Below, in pieces: positions 16,448 through 25,116 of a stretch of 64,000 nucleotides of DNA (position 1 is the stretch's first letter; every line of letters starts with the position of its first letter). Origin of the DNA: Peribacter sp043814035 (lineage in GTDB: Bacteria; Patescibacteriota; Gracilibacteria; Peribacterales; Peribacteraceae). The stretch is from NCBI GenBank assembly GCA_043814035.1, contig JBDRKJ010000002.1, forward strand, positions 62,001-126,000. Reading direction: 5' to 3'. A program made the translations under genes and the position numbers. The notes below the pieces were generated by a model. It was not told where the DNA came from and made no database searches. It was given only the letters and a program-made list of their open reading frames with translations.

Positions 16448-17779
16448 ATGAAACGCATCTTCCGCATCGGCATCGTCATTTTGCTACCACTCATCACCCT
16501 TTCATTGGGATGGGGGCTGGGTATGCGCTATTCCCAGCAGCAGGTTGCCGAGACGATGAGTCAGTTGGAATTTCTGTACCAAGGAAAAACGGCCAGTGGC
16601 ACGCTGGTTCATGATCCAGAGAAAGAAGTGAATCTGGCACTGCTCTGGGGAGTGTGGCGCCTCTTGCAACAACATTACATCTCTCCCGAAAATCTCAATG
16701 TCACAAATATGCTCTTCGGCGCAACTTCAGGGCTTGTACGCGCTCTCGACGATCCCTACACCGCCTTCATGACTCCCCGTGAGAACACAGATTTCAAGGA
16801 GGGCTTGGGAGGGAAACTGCATGGCATTGGCGCTGAACTCACTATGAAAGATAGTCACGTAGTCGTGGTAGCACCTCTTAAGGGATCTCCGGCACAGAAA
16901 GCCGGGTTGCTACCAGAAGACATCATTATCAAGGTGAACGGAGAAGAGATCGGCAACGAGACACTCACGAGCGTTGTTCAGCGCATTCGTGGACCCAAAG
17001 GGACGGATGTCACTCTCACCATTGAACGTAGTAACGAAGAAGAGCCGCTTGAATTCACCATCAAGCGTGATGACATCACTATCCCCAGCGTCGAAGCAGA
17101 GATACAAGAAACAGCGAGTGGTGCCATCGGCGTGATCGCCCTCAATCAGTTCGGCGACGAGACCATCCAGGAAGTTGAGCAGGCACTCCGCGACTTTCAG
17201 AAAGAGAAGGAGCCTGTGCGCGGCATCGTCATCGACCTGCGTTATAACGGCGGAGGCTACCTCGATGGTGCTGTGGAGCTCTCCTCACTCTTCCTCAAAC
17301 AGGGAAAGGTTGTGACAGTACAACGTCGGGAGGGGGAACCCGTGCCGCACTACGTCAATGGTCGGCCTCTCGATGCAGATATCCCCCTTGCAGTCATCAT
17401 CAATGAGGGTTCGGCGTCGGCATCAGAAATCTTTGCTGGCGCAATTCAGGATCATGAACGCGGAATCATCGTCGGTAAGACAAGTTTCGGCAAAGGGACG
17501 GTACAGGAGGTCTTCGACCTGCCTGGAGGATCGAGCTTGCGCGTGACAGTGGCTCGGTGGCTGACACCGAACGGCATGGACTTAAGCAAGGAAGGCATTG
17601 CTCCGGATATTGTCGTGGATCGAACGACAGAACAGATTTCTGCGAAAGAAGATCCGCAACTGGATGCTGCAATTGAATGGCTCTTCGATCACGAGCAACC
17701 TACGATGCAGGTGACGAAACCTTCCTCACAACCCCCACTCAAGCAAAAAGTGGGCAAGGAGATTGAAAGTGAGCAATGA
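16448..17779 (+). CDS. S41 family carboxy-terminal processing protease (CtpA-like)
   Basis: 443 residues. An N-terminal signal anchor (about 5-25) is followed by an N-terminal helical part, a PDZ domain (about 115-210, GIGAEL...GSPAQKAGLLPEDIII) and the S41 protease core. The catalytic serine lies in NEGSASASE near residue 324 and the general-base lysine is Lys349 in GKTSFGKG, with the usual 25-residue spacing. It cleaves C-terminal tails of extracytoplasmic substrates. The C-terminal 40 residues are polar. Convergent with ndk. Confidence 0.94.
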   Translation: MKRIFRIGIVILLPLITLSLGWGLGMRYSQQQVAETMSQLEFLYQGKTASGTLVHDPEKEVNLALLWGVWRLLQQHYISPENLNVTNMLFGATSGLVRALDDPYTAFMTPRENTDFKEGLGGKLHGIGAELTMKDSHVVVVAPLKGSPAQKAGLLPEDIIIKVNGEEIGNETLTSVVQRIRGPKGTDVTLTIERSNEEEPLEFTIKRDDITIPSVEAEIQETASGAIGVIALNQFGDETIQEVEQALRDFQKEKEPVRGIVIDLRYNGGGYLDGAVELSSLFLKQGKVVTVQRREGEPVPHYVNGRPLDADIPLAVIINEGSASASEIFAGAIQDHERGIIVGKTSFGKGTVQEVFDLPGGSSLRVTVARWLTPNGMDLSKEGIAPDIVVDRTTEQISAKEDPQLDAAIEWLFDHEQPTMQVTKPSSQPPLKQKVGKEIESEQ

Positions 17780-17782
17780 GAC

Positions 17783-18202
17783 TCAGTAGGTGTACAACTC
17801 GCTCTCTGCAAAGAACCTCTGTACTTCTTTTTCAGCTGTCTCGGGACTATCGGATGCATGCGCAACGTTGACCATTTGATCTTTGCCATACTCCGCACGA
17901 ATCGTTCCGGAAGCGGCTTTACGACTATCCGTGACGCCGAGCATCTCTCGCACTTTGGCCACGGCCTCATCGCCTTCCAGAACCAATGCAATGACAGGAA
18001 CGGAGCTCATAAATTCCTCGACCTCAGGATAAAAGGGCTTATCGGCAATGTGTGCGTAATGCTCCCGCAGAAGCTCAGGTTTGAGGTGAATCATCTTCAG
18101 ACCGCGGATCGTAAGACCGGCTTCTTCGAAACGCGAAATCACCTTGCCGCAGATTTTCTGCGAAACGGCATCGGGTTTAAGGAGAATGAGGGTACGTTGC
18201 AT
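17783..18202 (-). CDS. ndk: Nucleoside diphosphate kinase
   Basis: 139 residues from ATG 18202 (a second ATG lies directly before it). The family start QRTLILLKPDAV is present, as are the SGTIRAEYG segment and the phosphohistidine motif NVAHASDS. It balances NTP and dNTP pools using ATP. It stands alone between the S41 protease (convergent) and the M16 peptidase. Confidence 0.97.
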   Translation of the reverse strand: MQRTLILLKPDAVSQKICGKVISRFEEAGLTIRGLKMIHLKPELLREHYAHIADKPFYPEVEEFMSSVPVIALVLEGDEAVAKVREMLGVTDSRKAASGTIRAEYGKDQMVNVAHASDSPETAEKEVQRFFAESELYTY

Positions 18203-18280
18203 CATAGGTTGGCCATATCCTAGAGAAATACATTATCAATCGCCAATCAGAAAACCACCAATTGTTGATACGTGATACGG

Positions 18281-19540
18281 TCAGGCGATTAACTCTTCTA
18301 GCTTCCCCTTGTTCTCCTCTTGCCCGATTACCACAAGACGTAGCTGCGCATGTGTGAGGAGCCGCTTGGCGAGGGTATTCACCTGCTCCTTCGTAACGGA
18401 CTGGATCTCTTTGAAATACTGGGGCAGATCGCGCACCTTGGGGTAAAGGAGTTGCTGCTTACCGTAGAAGTGGGCTCGCTCTTCGGTATCCTCGAGTGAA
18501 AGTGTCACGCGTCCGATAAAGAATTCTTTGGCACGTACGAGCTCTTCGTCGGTGATCCCCGTCTGTGCACACTCGTCATACTCGTGGATGATGAGCTGAA
18601 TGGCCTCGTGCAGGCGCGACTGATCCACCCCAGCTCGCGTCGAGAGCGACCCCGCATCGAGGTAACTGTCGACCTCCGTCGAGATGTAGTAGCAGAGCCC
18701 CTTGGCCTCACGAATATTCAGGAACATCCGCGAGCTCATATTGCCGCCGAGAATGATAGCGAGCAGTTTGTGGGCGAAGTGATCGGGGTCGAGTGCGCTC
18801 ACGCCGGGAACGCCCAGGACGAGGTGTGCCTGCTCCGTCTTTTTGGTACGCAAGTAGACGTGATCCGAACCGAAGGTTGAAAATGCATCGAAGACACTCT
18901 TTTTCTTTCCTTCGATGGGACCGAAGTACTTTTCGGCCAGAGCGCGCGCCTGCGCAGCATCAATCTTACCCGCAAACGCCAGCACGAGATTATCGGGAGT
19001 GTAGAGCGCCTGCTTATGGCTAAGAAAATCCTTCTGCATGACAGATTGAATCACAGCCTCTGTTCCAATCGTGTCCCATCCCAGAGGATGATCGCCGTAG
19101 AGAAGCTGTTCAAAATCCCATCCGGCACGGTACATCGGCGTGTCTTGGTACATGCGCTCCTCCTCCATGATGACACCACGCTCCTTCTCGATCTCCTCTT
19201 GCGGGAACTGGGCGCGGATGAGCATATCGCTGAGCACATCGCACGAGAGATCGATATTCTTCACGGCAGCTTTGATGTAGTACCCGGCATACTCCTTGCC
19301 CGTGAAGGCATTGAAATCACCTCCCACACCTTCGATCGCCGCACTCACATCTTTCGTCGTTTTGTATTTCTTTCCTCCTTTGAAGAACATGTGCTCCAGA
19401 AAATGACTGATGCCACGATTGTTCTGCACTTCGTATCGCGAACCTGCCCCGGCAAAGACAATCACTGTTGCTGACTCGACTCCTTCGCTGGGAGCCGTCA
19501 GAACAGGTAAACCGGAGGAAAGACGCTCAATGGAATACAT
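18281..19540 (-). CDS. M16 family zinc peptidase (processing-peptidase-like)
   Basis: 419 residues. The inverted zinc motif is HFLEH at residues 46-50, with the third ligand in VIMEEERMYQD near residue 126, so the catalytic half is intact. The second half is the inactive M16_C domain. Length and layout match bacterial PqqL/YmxG-type single-chain peptidases. Its substrate is unknown. A TAGACT box lies 8 nt before the ATG. Confidence 0.93.
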   Translation of the reverse strand: MYSIERLSSGLPVLTAPSEGVESATVIVFAGAGSRYEVQNNRGISHFLEHMFFKGGKKYKTTKDVSAAIEGVGGDFNAFTGKEYAGYYIKAAVKNIDLSCDVLSDMLIRAQFPQEEIEKERGVIMEEERMYQDTPMYRAGWDFEQLLYGDHPLGWDTIGTEAVIQSVMQKDFLSHKQALYTPDNLVLAFAGKIDAAQARALAEKYFGPIEGKKKSVFDAFSTFGSDHVYLRTKKTEQAHLVLGVPGVSALDPDHFAHKLLAIILGGNMSSRMFLNIREAKGLCYYISTEVDSYLDAGSLSTRAGVDQSRLHEAIQLIIHEYDECAQTGITDEELVRAKEFFIGRVTLSLEDTEERAHFYGKQQLLYPKVRDLPQYFKEIQSVTKEQVNTLAKRLLTHAQLRLVVIGQEENKGKLEELIA

Positions 19541-19548
19541 CGAAAGGG

Positions 19549-19554
19549 AGTCTA
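19549..19554 (-). promoter_or_regulatory. -10 box of the M16 peptidase gene
   Basis: TAGACT on the minus strand, 8 nt before ATG 19540. Confidence 0.55.
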
Positions 19555-19738
19555 GGGAGGAACAGGATCAAAGGGAAGTCATCGTATTGCCCGAAGAAGC
19601 TTTGTGGTTATGGAGAAAACAGAACAACACATACCAACAAGAACAAAACACAAACACATACGTCCGTTGAGAACGAGAGGGTGCCTAACAACAAATACTT
19701 GTCAGATTGATGAGGTTTACTGTTAGGAGGGTAGGGGT

Positions 19739-19813
19739 GTCGGGGGGCCTAGGGAACCGAATCTCGCCCGGATGACCTCCGGTCGGACGGGCAAGGTTCC
19801 CTGGTCTCCTGAC
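19739..19813 (+). ncRNA. Candidate structured RNA: 75-nt rod-like hairpin upstream of rpmH
   Basis: Positions 19739-19758 pair with 19795-19813 over 19 bp (three G-U pairs, one bulged T at 19750). Inside, 19766-19770 pairs with 19788-19792, and 19774-19777 with 19781-19784 around a 3-nt loop. A second 7-bp hairpin (CTTTGTC/GACAAAG) follows at about 19822-19841. It does not contain the GGAAGGAAGCAG loop of SRP RNA, and no T-run follows on either strand. It may be an RNA gene, an rpmH leader element or another palindromic repeat. The rest of the gap 19555-19916 shows no protein gene. Confidence 0.4.
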
Positions 19814-19916
19814 AAAAAAACCTTTGTCGCGCCTGACAAAGAAAGAACAGAAGAGGATAATCTTTCTTGACCGTTCTACAGGAGCTCTGTAGCCTTCCGA
19901 GGCTTAAAAACCCCCG

Positions 19917-20063
19917 ATGCTCGGTAAACTCAAATGGCGACGGCGTATGCGTAAACACGGTTTCCTCAAGCGGAAACTGAAGCCTACTGGGCGAAGGGTT
20001 CTGGCGAGTCGCAGACGAAAGGGCCGTGCACGCATAGTGGTGCAGCGAAAAGGAAAGAAGTAG
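19917..20063 (+). CDS. rpmH: Ribosomal protein bL34
   Basis: 48-residue, very basic protein. RKHGFLKR and GRRVLASRRRKGRARI are the conserved bL34 core. The N-terminus (MLGKLKWRRRM) lacks the usual 'KRTYQP' start. A stop codon sits four codons upstream in frame, so the start at 19917 is the only possibility. bL34 is a small, late-assembling 50S protein. It is followed after 9 nt by a small membrane protein rather than by rnpA and yidC. Confidence 0.9.
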   Translation: MLGKLKWRRRMRKHGFLKRKLKPTGRRVLASRRRKGRARIVVQRKGKK

Positions 20064-20072
20064 GATGGTGCT

Positions 20073-20390
20073 GTGTCCGCCTTCCTCCATCGCATTGCAG
20101 CTGTGTTCTTCTACCTTCTCGCCGGTAGCTTCTTTGTGAGTTACCTGCTGCTCAGAAACAACCTGTTGCTCCCATGGTCTCAATGGTGGCTGAACATTGC
20201 CGATATACCCCTCGCACTTGTTGCAGTGCTGTACGGAGGGAGCAGTCTCTACCGAAGCATTAAGCGCAGTGAAGGTACCTCCTGGCCCCTGTTGATCCTC
20301 ATTGGCATTCCACTACTGGCACTCTTCACTTTTTTGGTCGCGCTCAATTTCTGGGGCGTGCTCGGTCTGCCGCAAGGACCCTCCATCTAA
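20073..20390 (+). CDS. Small three-helix membrane protein of unknown function
   Basis: 105 residues with a GTG start at 20073. Hydrophobic helices are near residues 7-27, 40-60 and 72-95, with short charged loops (KRSEGTS). No family was recognised. It is 9 nt behind rpmH and probably shares its transcript. Its last 4 nt overlap the end of the convergent adenosyltransferase gene. Confidence 0.7.
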   Translation: MSAFLHRIAAVFFYLLAGSFFVSYLLLRNNLLLPWSQWWLNIADIPLALVAVLYGGSSLYRSIKRSEGTSWPLLILIGIPLLALFTFLVALNFWGVLGLPQGPSI

Positions 20391-20929
20391 ACTTCCACTT
20401 CCACTAGGGCCTCTTCGTGGTTTGCAATACGCGCCGCGAGAAAGAGGCAGTCACTGAGACGATTCAAATACACTTTTGCTTCCGGATTTACGTGTTCTTC
20501 TTTGGCAAGCCCCACCATCCATCGTTCAGCGCGTCGGCACACGGCACGCGCCTGATGAAGTAACGCGGATACTTTGGATCCTCCGGGAAGGATGAAGCGA
20601 GAGAGCTTTGGAAGTGTCTGTTCCATGTCAGATCCCCACTGCTCTAGCTCACTAATGAACATTGCAGAGAGACGGTGTGTGCCAGAAGAGTCTGCCGTTG
20701 TGGCAAGATCTGCGCCCACAAGAAACAGTGCTCGCTGCACGCGTTCGAGCGCCGACTGCAACCCCTCAGGAACATCTTCATTCGAGAGCACAACGCCGAG
20801 AATTGCGTTAAGCTCATCGATGGTTCCTAGTGTGTGGATGCGAAGGGCAGATTTTGGCACACGCTCGCCCTGGAGGAGCCCGGTCATTCCATCGTCCCCC
20901 GTGCCAGTGGAAATAGTCGGCCTTTTCAT
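20387..20929 (-). CDS. Cob(I)alamin adenosyltransferase, PduO type
   Basis: 180 residues, normal for the PduO-N family. The ATP-binding N-terminus TGTGDDGMTGLLQGERVPK and the C-terminal RRAERWM...YLNRLSDCLFLAARIAN motif are intact. It transfers the adenosyl group of ATP to cob(I)alamin to form coenzyme B12. De novo B12 synthesis is not expected in a CPR cell, so it would act on salvaged cobalamin; no B12-dependent enzyme is in the window. A TACACT box (plus-strand 20941-20946) lies 11 nt upstream of the ATG. Confidence 0.93.
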   Translation of the reverse strand: MKRPTISTGTGDDGMTGLLQGERVPKSALRIHTLGTIDELNAILGVVLSNEDVPEGLQSALERVQRALFLVGADLATTADSSGTHRLSAMFISELEQWGSDMEQTLPKLSRFILPGGSKVSALLHQARAVCRRAERWMVGLAKEEHVNPEAKVYLNRLSDCLFLAARIANHEEALVEVEV

Positions 20930-20982
20930 AGCGGACTATCAGTGTACCTCATCCTCTTCTTCCTCTCATCATCCCCATTTTC

Positions 20983-23346
20983 TCAAGCTGAAGCGGTTTG
21001 CATCACCTCTTCGACTTTCGCGTGCTCTCGTTTTACCTCCTCCTCCGTGAGGGTGCGATCGGGAGCACGGTACGTGCAACGGACTGTAAGGTTATACTGC
21101 CCCTTCGCCAGTTTGGCACCTTCGAAGAGATCGACGACCGAGACATCTGCGAGAAGCGGGGAACTCTTGCGTACGCGTGCAATAAAATCGGCAGTCTGCT
21201 TTGACGAATCCAGCGTCACCGTCAGGTCATAGGCAATAGAAGGATACTGCGAGAGCGCCGTGTACACAGCGGACTTCATAGGAAGGGCAAGAAGACTCGT
21301 GAAATCGAGGAGCACAGTGGCTGCACGACCCGGAAGATCGAAGGCTGCCGCAACAGAGGGATGTAGCTCACAGATGAGCCCAACCGCTTTACCTTCGACG
21401 AGCAGATCTGCGCTGCGTCCCGGATGTCCGAATGGCGGAATATTTTTGGATTCTCGAACCTCCGCTTTCATTCCGTTGCCCGTGAACGCATCCATTACCA
21501 GCTGTTTGAGAGCAAGGAACGGCGTTGCCGCAAGCGGCAATTCTCTGCGCTCCACCATCAGAATGCCACACTCCAACCACTCCCCCTTACGTTCGTTAAA
21601 GACATGACTACACGTGAACGTACGTACGGCATCTCCGACGAACAACAGGTTCTGCGAAGCGTGTTCAAGCAGACGCGGTAGTGCGGATGTCTGCAGTACG
21701 CTGAGCTCCTCGCCAAGAGCATTAAGTACCGGTACGGCATCCGCAGCATCGAGACGACATTTTTTCAGGAGCGACGGCCCCACGAGCGAGAGAGGTACAA
21801 CTTCGGTGAAGCGCTCTTCTTTCAGATATTCACGGAAGGCATGCACGCGCTGTTCACGTGGAGGAAGACAAACAGACGCCTGTGGGAGCACGGGAGCAAT
21901 GCGATCGTAACCGACAATGCGGCCGATCTCCTCGGCGATATCGTGCGGACCCGTAACATCTTTGATACGCCAGAGCGGTGGTGTGACCATACCACGCCCG
22001 ACTGTGAATCCCAGATCTGTAAGAATCTTTTTCGTCGTCTTCTCGGATATCTCTGTGCCGAGCAGACGGGACGCGTCTTTGGCAGAGAAGCGAATCGGCT
22101 TGGGAGAACCATCTGTTCCCCATGATTGCAATTTGGAAGTAATCGCTGCTCCTGGTGCCAGTGAGAGAAAAAGCTCCAAAGCCCGCATCAAACCTGCCTG
22201 TGCCACCACTGGGGGTACGCCCTTCTCGTAGATCGTAGCAGCATCGGTGCGGTGCCCGGTCGCGATCACTGCATTGCGAATCGCAACAGGATCCACCACG
22301 GGACTGTGTAGGTAAATCTCGCGCGTCTTGTCAGTCGTAGAACTGCGGAGCCCTCCCATGATCCCCATGAGATCGAAGATGCCCTCATCATCGCTCATAA
22401 CTACGGCACCCGCGGGAAGCACACGCTGTTTGTCGTCGAGAGTCGTAATCTTCTCACCTTCCTTGGCGGCCCGAATGTGCACTTCCCCCTTCAGATCTTC
22501 ACGATCAAAACTGTGGAGCGGCATTCCCAGTTCCATCATGATGTAGTTCGTAATATCGATCGGCAAGTTGAGCGGCCGAAATCCCGTAGCAAGGAGACGA
22601 CGCTTCATCCAAGCCGGCGTCTCACCGAGATCCGAAACACGAAGTGTGCATCCGCAGTACCGCGGAACGAGCTTCTTCTGTTCCAAAACAACCTTAAGAG
22701 GGAGAGGGGTTTTCGGAAAAGCCGGCTGCTTCGCCTTTTTCTCTTTCTTCCAACTCGCCAACCCAAGTGCTACACACTCTCGGGCAAAGCCCAATTGTGA
22801 AAAGAGATCAGGGCGATTTGTGATGGCATGATTGTCGACGTGCAACACCACATCGGTGAGACCCAAGTACGTTCGAAGAGGCGTGCCCACACCGTCATCG
22901 CCATCTCCTAGATCAATGATTTCGTGACCCGTAGCTTCAGGGAACAGCTGTTCGAGCTGGAGCTCCTCCGCTGCGCAAATCATGCCTTCGCTCTCCTCAC
23001 CGCGTATTTTGGTCTTCTCGAGCGTCATTATGCCTTCGCCATGCCACTTCACCCGAGCTCCCACATGTGCGAATGCCACACGCGCCCCCTCACGCAAATT
23101 CGTGCCACCGCAAACCACGCGCTTCTTGCCTTGATCGGTCTGAACATCACAGAGCGAAAGTCGATCGGCATTCGGATGCTTCTTGAGTGAAAGAATCTTT
23201 CCGACACAGCAACCTTTCAGTTGTGCTCCCTGCTCCTCGATTTCCTCCACCTCGCCCGTAGCAGCTGTGAGACATTCCGCGATCACGCGCGGATCTTTCT
23301 CTTTCCACGTGATGAAATCCGAAAGCCATTCAATCGATACCTTCAT
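20983..23346 (-). CDS. pheT: Phenylalanyl-tRNA synthetase beta subunit
   Basis: 787 residues from ATG 23346 (MKVSIEWLSDF, the family start), with TATGCT 6 nt upstream. Domains in order: EMAP-like tRNA-binding (about 40-150, HPNADRLSLCDVQ), B3/B4 editing (about 205-380), B5 (about 400-470), the core with its class II-like fold, and the C-terminal FDX-ACB anticodon domain (last 90 residues). It forms the alpha2-beta2 enzyme with PheS, which is not in the window; the genes are normally adjacent, so a split pheS/pheT is notable. Confidence 0.97.
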   Translation of the reverse strand: MKVSIEWLSDFITWKEKDPRVIAECLTAATGEVEEIEEQGAQLKGCCVGKILSLKKHPNADRLSLCDVQTDQGKKRVVCGGTNLREGARVAFAHVGARVKWHGEGIMTLEKTKIRGEESEGMICAAEELQLEQLFPEATGHEIIDLGDGDDGVGTPLRTYLGLTDVVLHVDNHAITNRPDLFSQLGFARECVALGLASWKKEKKAKQPAFPKTPLPLKVVLEQKKLVPRYCGCTLRVSDLGETPAWMKRRLLATGFRPLNLPIDITNYIMMELGMPLHSFDREDLKGEVHIRAAKEGEKITTLDDKQRVLPAGAVVMSDDEGIFDLMGIMGGLRSSTTDKTREIYLHSPVVDPVAIRNAVIATGHRTDAATIYEKGVPPVVAQAGLMRALELFLSLAPGAAITSKLQSWGTDGSPKPIRFSAKDASRLLGTEISEKTTKKILTDLGFTVGRGMVTPPLWRIKDVTGPHDIAEEIGRIVGYDRIAPVLPQASVCLPPREQRVHAFREYLKEERFTEVVPLSLVGPSLLKKCRLDAADAVPVLNALGEELSVLQTSALPRLLEHASQNLLFVGDAVRTFTCSHVFNERKGEWLECGILMVERRELPLAATPFLALKQLVMDAFTGNGMKAEVRESKNIPPFGHPGRSADLLVEGKAVGLICELHPSVAAAFDLPGRAATVLLDFTSLLALPMKSAVYTALSQYPSIAYDLTVTLDSSKQTADFIARVRKSSPLLADVSVVDLFEGAKLAKGQYNLTVRCTYRAPDRTLTEEEVKREHAKVEEVMQTASA

Positions 23347-23352
23347 AAGCCA

Positions 23353-23358
23353 AGCATA
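23353..23358 (-). promoter_or_regulatory. -10 box of pheT
   Basis: TATGCT on the minus strand, 6 nt before ATG 23346. Confidence 0.55.
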
Positions 23359-23474
23359 CCGCAAGACATGCCCAACCTGTAGAGAAACCCTTAACAACAG
23401 CACGACCGTCAGCAAGCTGGAATTGTCAATGGAATGCAACATTGCTACGCTCGTCGTGTTTTCCCCCTTACCTT

Positions 23475-23702
23475 ATGAAAAACTGCTCCTGCTCCGGCGC
23501 CTGTGTCGCAGTAAACTGGGTCATCTGCCTCCTGCTCTTCTTGACTACGATCTCCTCGCTTATGGGCGTGTATCGCGCGCACTTCGGACTCAACGGCATG
23601 ACATTTGGTAGTACAAATAGCTCTCTCGCTGTTCTGGCCTTTGTGGTTTCACTCACAATGTGGTCGAAGTGGATGTGTCGGTGTTTGTGCACGAAAGAAT
23701 AA
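23475..23702 (+). CDS. Small Cys-rich membrane protein
   Basis: 75 residues from ATG 23475. The N-terminal MKNCSCSGACVAV and C-terminal WMCRCLC give seven cysteines around two hydrophobic helices (about 13-30 and 46-62). No family recognised. Cysteine pairs at both ends could bind metal on the cytoplasmic side. It lies between divergent pheT and tRNA-Ser; it could be a spurious frame, but composition is protein-like. Confidence 0.5.
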   Translation: MKNCSCSGACVAVNWVICLLLFLTTISSLMGVYRAHFGLNGMTFGSTNSSLAVLAFVVSLTMWSKWMCRCLCTKE

Positions 23703-23764
23703 CCCGGAACTCTTCGCCAAACTGGCTTTCTCAGCCCATCTTCCGTTGCTAGAGTACCCGCGCT

Positions 23765-23854
23765 GGTGGGATGGCCGAGTGGTCTATGGCGCACGCTTGG
23801 AAAGCGTGTAACCTCGCAAGAGGTTCCAGGGTTCGAATCCCTGTCCCACCGCCA
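23765..23854 (+). tRNA. tRNA-Ser (anticodon GGA)
   Basis: Acceptor stem GGTGGGA/TCCCACC, anticodon stem CACGC/GCGTG with loop TTGGAAA (anticodon GGA, reading TCC), long variable arm AACCTCGCAAGAGGTT as in class II tRNAs, T loop GTTCGAATC, encoded CCA at 23852-23854. TAGAGT at 23750-23755 is a plausible -10 box. Confidence 0.97.
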
Positions 23855-23913
23855 TAGTTGAATTCGAGCCGAAGACGAGCGCGAAGCGCGAAGTCTGAGG
23901 CCGAAGATACTTT

Positions 23914-23947
23914 GTCCCGCACACGAGCGCAGCGAGTGGTGCGGGAC
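23914..23947. terminator. GC-rich hairpin behind tRNA-Ser
   Basis: Perfect 9-bp stem GTCCCGCAC/GTGCGGGAC around a GAGCG-rich loop, preceded by another GCGCGAAGC palindrome at about 23873-23896. No T-run follows, so termination is only a guess; it may be a dispersed palindrome. Confidence 0.35.
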
Positions 23948-23975
23948 ACGCCTCTCACTTCTCCACCCTTTCTCC

Positions 23976-24422
23976 ATGAAACGCCTCACGCTCCTCCTCA
24001 TTACCGCCTCACTTTTCGCCGCTTGTGGCGCCCCTGCTCCGATTAATCCGGTTGGAAGTGATCGCGACGAACACGGCTGCATTCCCTCTGCCGGATACCA
24101 GTGGTGTGAACCAAAACAGAAGTGCCTGCGCATGTGGGAAGAGGCGTGTTTTTCCTCTGCATTTGAAACAATTGCATGGGAACTCGCTCAGCGCCACGGG
24201 GATACACAGGAGCAGATTTCCCTGACAATGGAACAACAAACTGAAAATCACGCCAGGGCAAGCGTACGCTTTGGGTCGGAGGGCTCCCCTGGGGGCATCG
24301 TCCTCGCAGTGCAGAATAATGGCATTTGGCGCGTTGTTTTTGAGGGGAACGGATCGGTGGACTGCCCTGCTCTAAAAGCAGAAATGTTCCCCGAAGAAAT
24401 GCTAGTTGGGATTTGTGACTGA
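23976..24422 (+). CDS. Predicted lipoprotein of unknown function
   Basis: 148 residues with a lipoprotein signal: MKR, a hydrophobic core and the cysteine at residue 17 in LFAAC. A Cys-rich motif follows (GCIPSAGYQWCEP...KCLRMWEEAC, residues about 34-60), a pattern common in small CPR and Chlamydia-like lipoproteins of unknown role. The C-terminal 90 residues form a mixed domain ending in a further cysteine pair. Probably anchored to the outer face of the membrane. Followed after 20 nt by another exported protein. Confidence 0.8.
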   Translation: MKRLTLLLITASLFAACGAPAPINPVGSDRDEHGCIPSAGYQWCEPKQKCLRMWEEACFSSAFETIAWELAQRHGDTQEQISLTMEQQTENHARASVRFGSEGSPGGIVLAVQNNGIWRVVFEGNGSVDCPALKAEMFPEEMLVGICD

Positions 24423-24429
24423 TCTGCGA

Positions 24430-24435
24430 TACCAT
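24430..24435 (+). promoter_or_regulatory. -10 box of the gene at 24443
   Basis: TACCAT, 7 nt before ATG 24443. Confidence 0.5.
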
Positions 24436-24442
24436 AAGCATT

Positions 24443-25102
24443 ATGAAAATCTCCTTCAGCATCCGCATCATTTTTCTTGCGATCATTGTCGCAGGTATTA
24501 TCGGTCTGGCCCTGTGGCTCAAGGCCGCTTCAAGAGAAGACACTTGGCTCTGTATGAACGGTCAGTGGGTCAAACACGGCAATCCTTCCGCCGCCCAGCC
24601 AACCACTCCCTGCTCACGGGCAAATGTCCCCGCAGCAAAGCGCAAAGAAACCGCCCCCTTAGCTCCAGCCGATCAACTCACTGCATCATTCGCTGAAGAT
24701 GATTTCTCCTTCTTGTATCCAAACTGGCCCATCATGGATCAAGAACGGGTGCTGGAACCCGAGAGAACAAAGGTGGCCGTGAGTGACGCTGGCTGCGCAA
24801 TGGTGCTCACTGCACGCTTGCTTCCTCCAACCGAAAGTTTCAGGACAGCTATGGAACGTCTGTTGAGCGATCAGGTTTCAGAGTCCAGTATTCGTATACT
24901 ACAGAAGGACATTACGGAGAAGACGAGCCACATCGAAGGAGAGTTCCAAGTGGAATATCGCAATATTCATACCGATCAATACGGCTTCGTTACGCGTAAG
25001 AATCAGTTCTACTCCCTTGTATTTGCAGCAGAACAAGACGCGTTTGATGCAGCCTGCAAGCCAGTCATTGCCGGTACGGTAAAGAGTGTGGAGATACAGT
25101 GA
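24443..25102 (+). CDS. Membrane-anchored extracellular protein of unknown function
   Basis: 219 residues. One N-terminal helix (about 5-27) anchors an extracellular part. A short WLCMNGQWVKHGNP motif with a paired cysteine follows, then a Pro-rich linker (about 45-80) and a globular domain of about 140 residues beginning near FSFLYPNWP. The layout is similar to PsbP-like or Sigma-related surface proteins of CPR, but no family is certain. It has its own -10 box. Confidence 0.7.
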   Translation: MKISFSIRIIFLAIIVAGIIGLALWLKAASREDTWLCMNGQWVKHGNPSAAQPTTPCSRANVPAAKRKETAPLAPADQLTASFAEDDFSFLYPNWPIMDQERVLEPERTKVAVSDAGCAMVLTARLLPPTESFRTAMERLLSDQVSESSIRILQKDITEKTSHIEGEFQVEYRNIHTDQYGFVTRKNQFYSLVFAAEQDAFDAACKPVIAGTVKSVEIQ

Positions 25103-25116
25103 GACGTAGACCTGCT

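Noticed and set aside
19739..19813. SRP (4.5S) RNA
   Set aside because: The conserved GGAAGGAAGCAG loop and asymmetric bulge are absent.
23749..23958. Minus-strand frame over tRNA-Ser as an integrase remnant
   Set aside because: The translated text is just the antisense of the tRNA and its GC-rich flank; no recombinase motif is visible.
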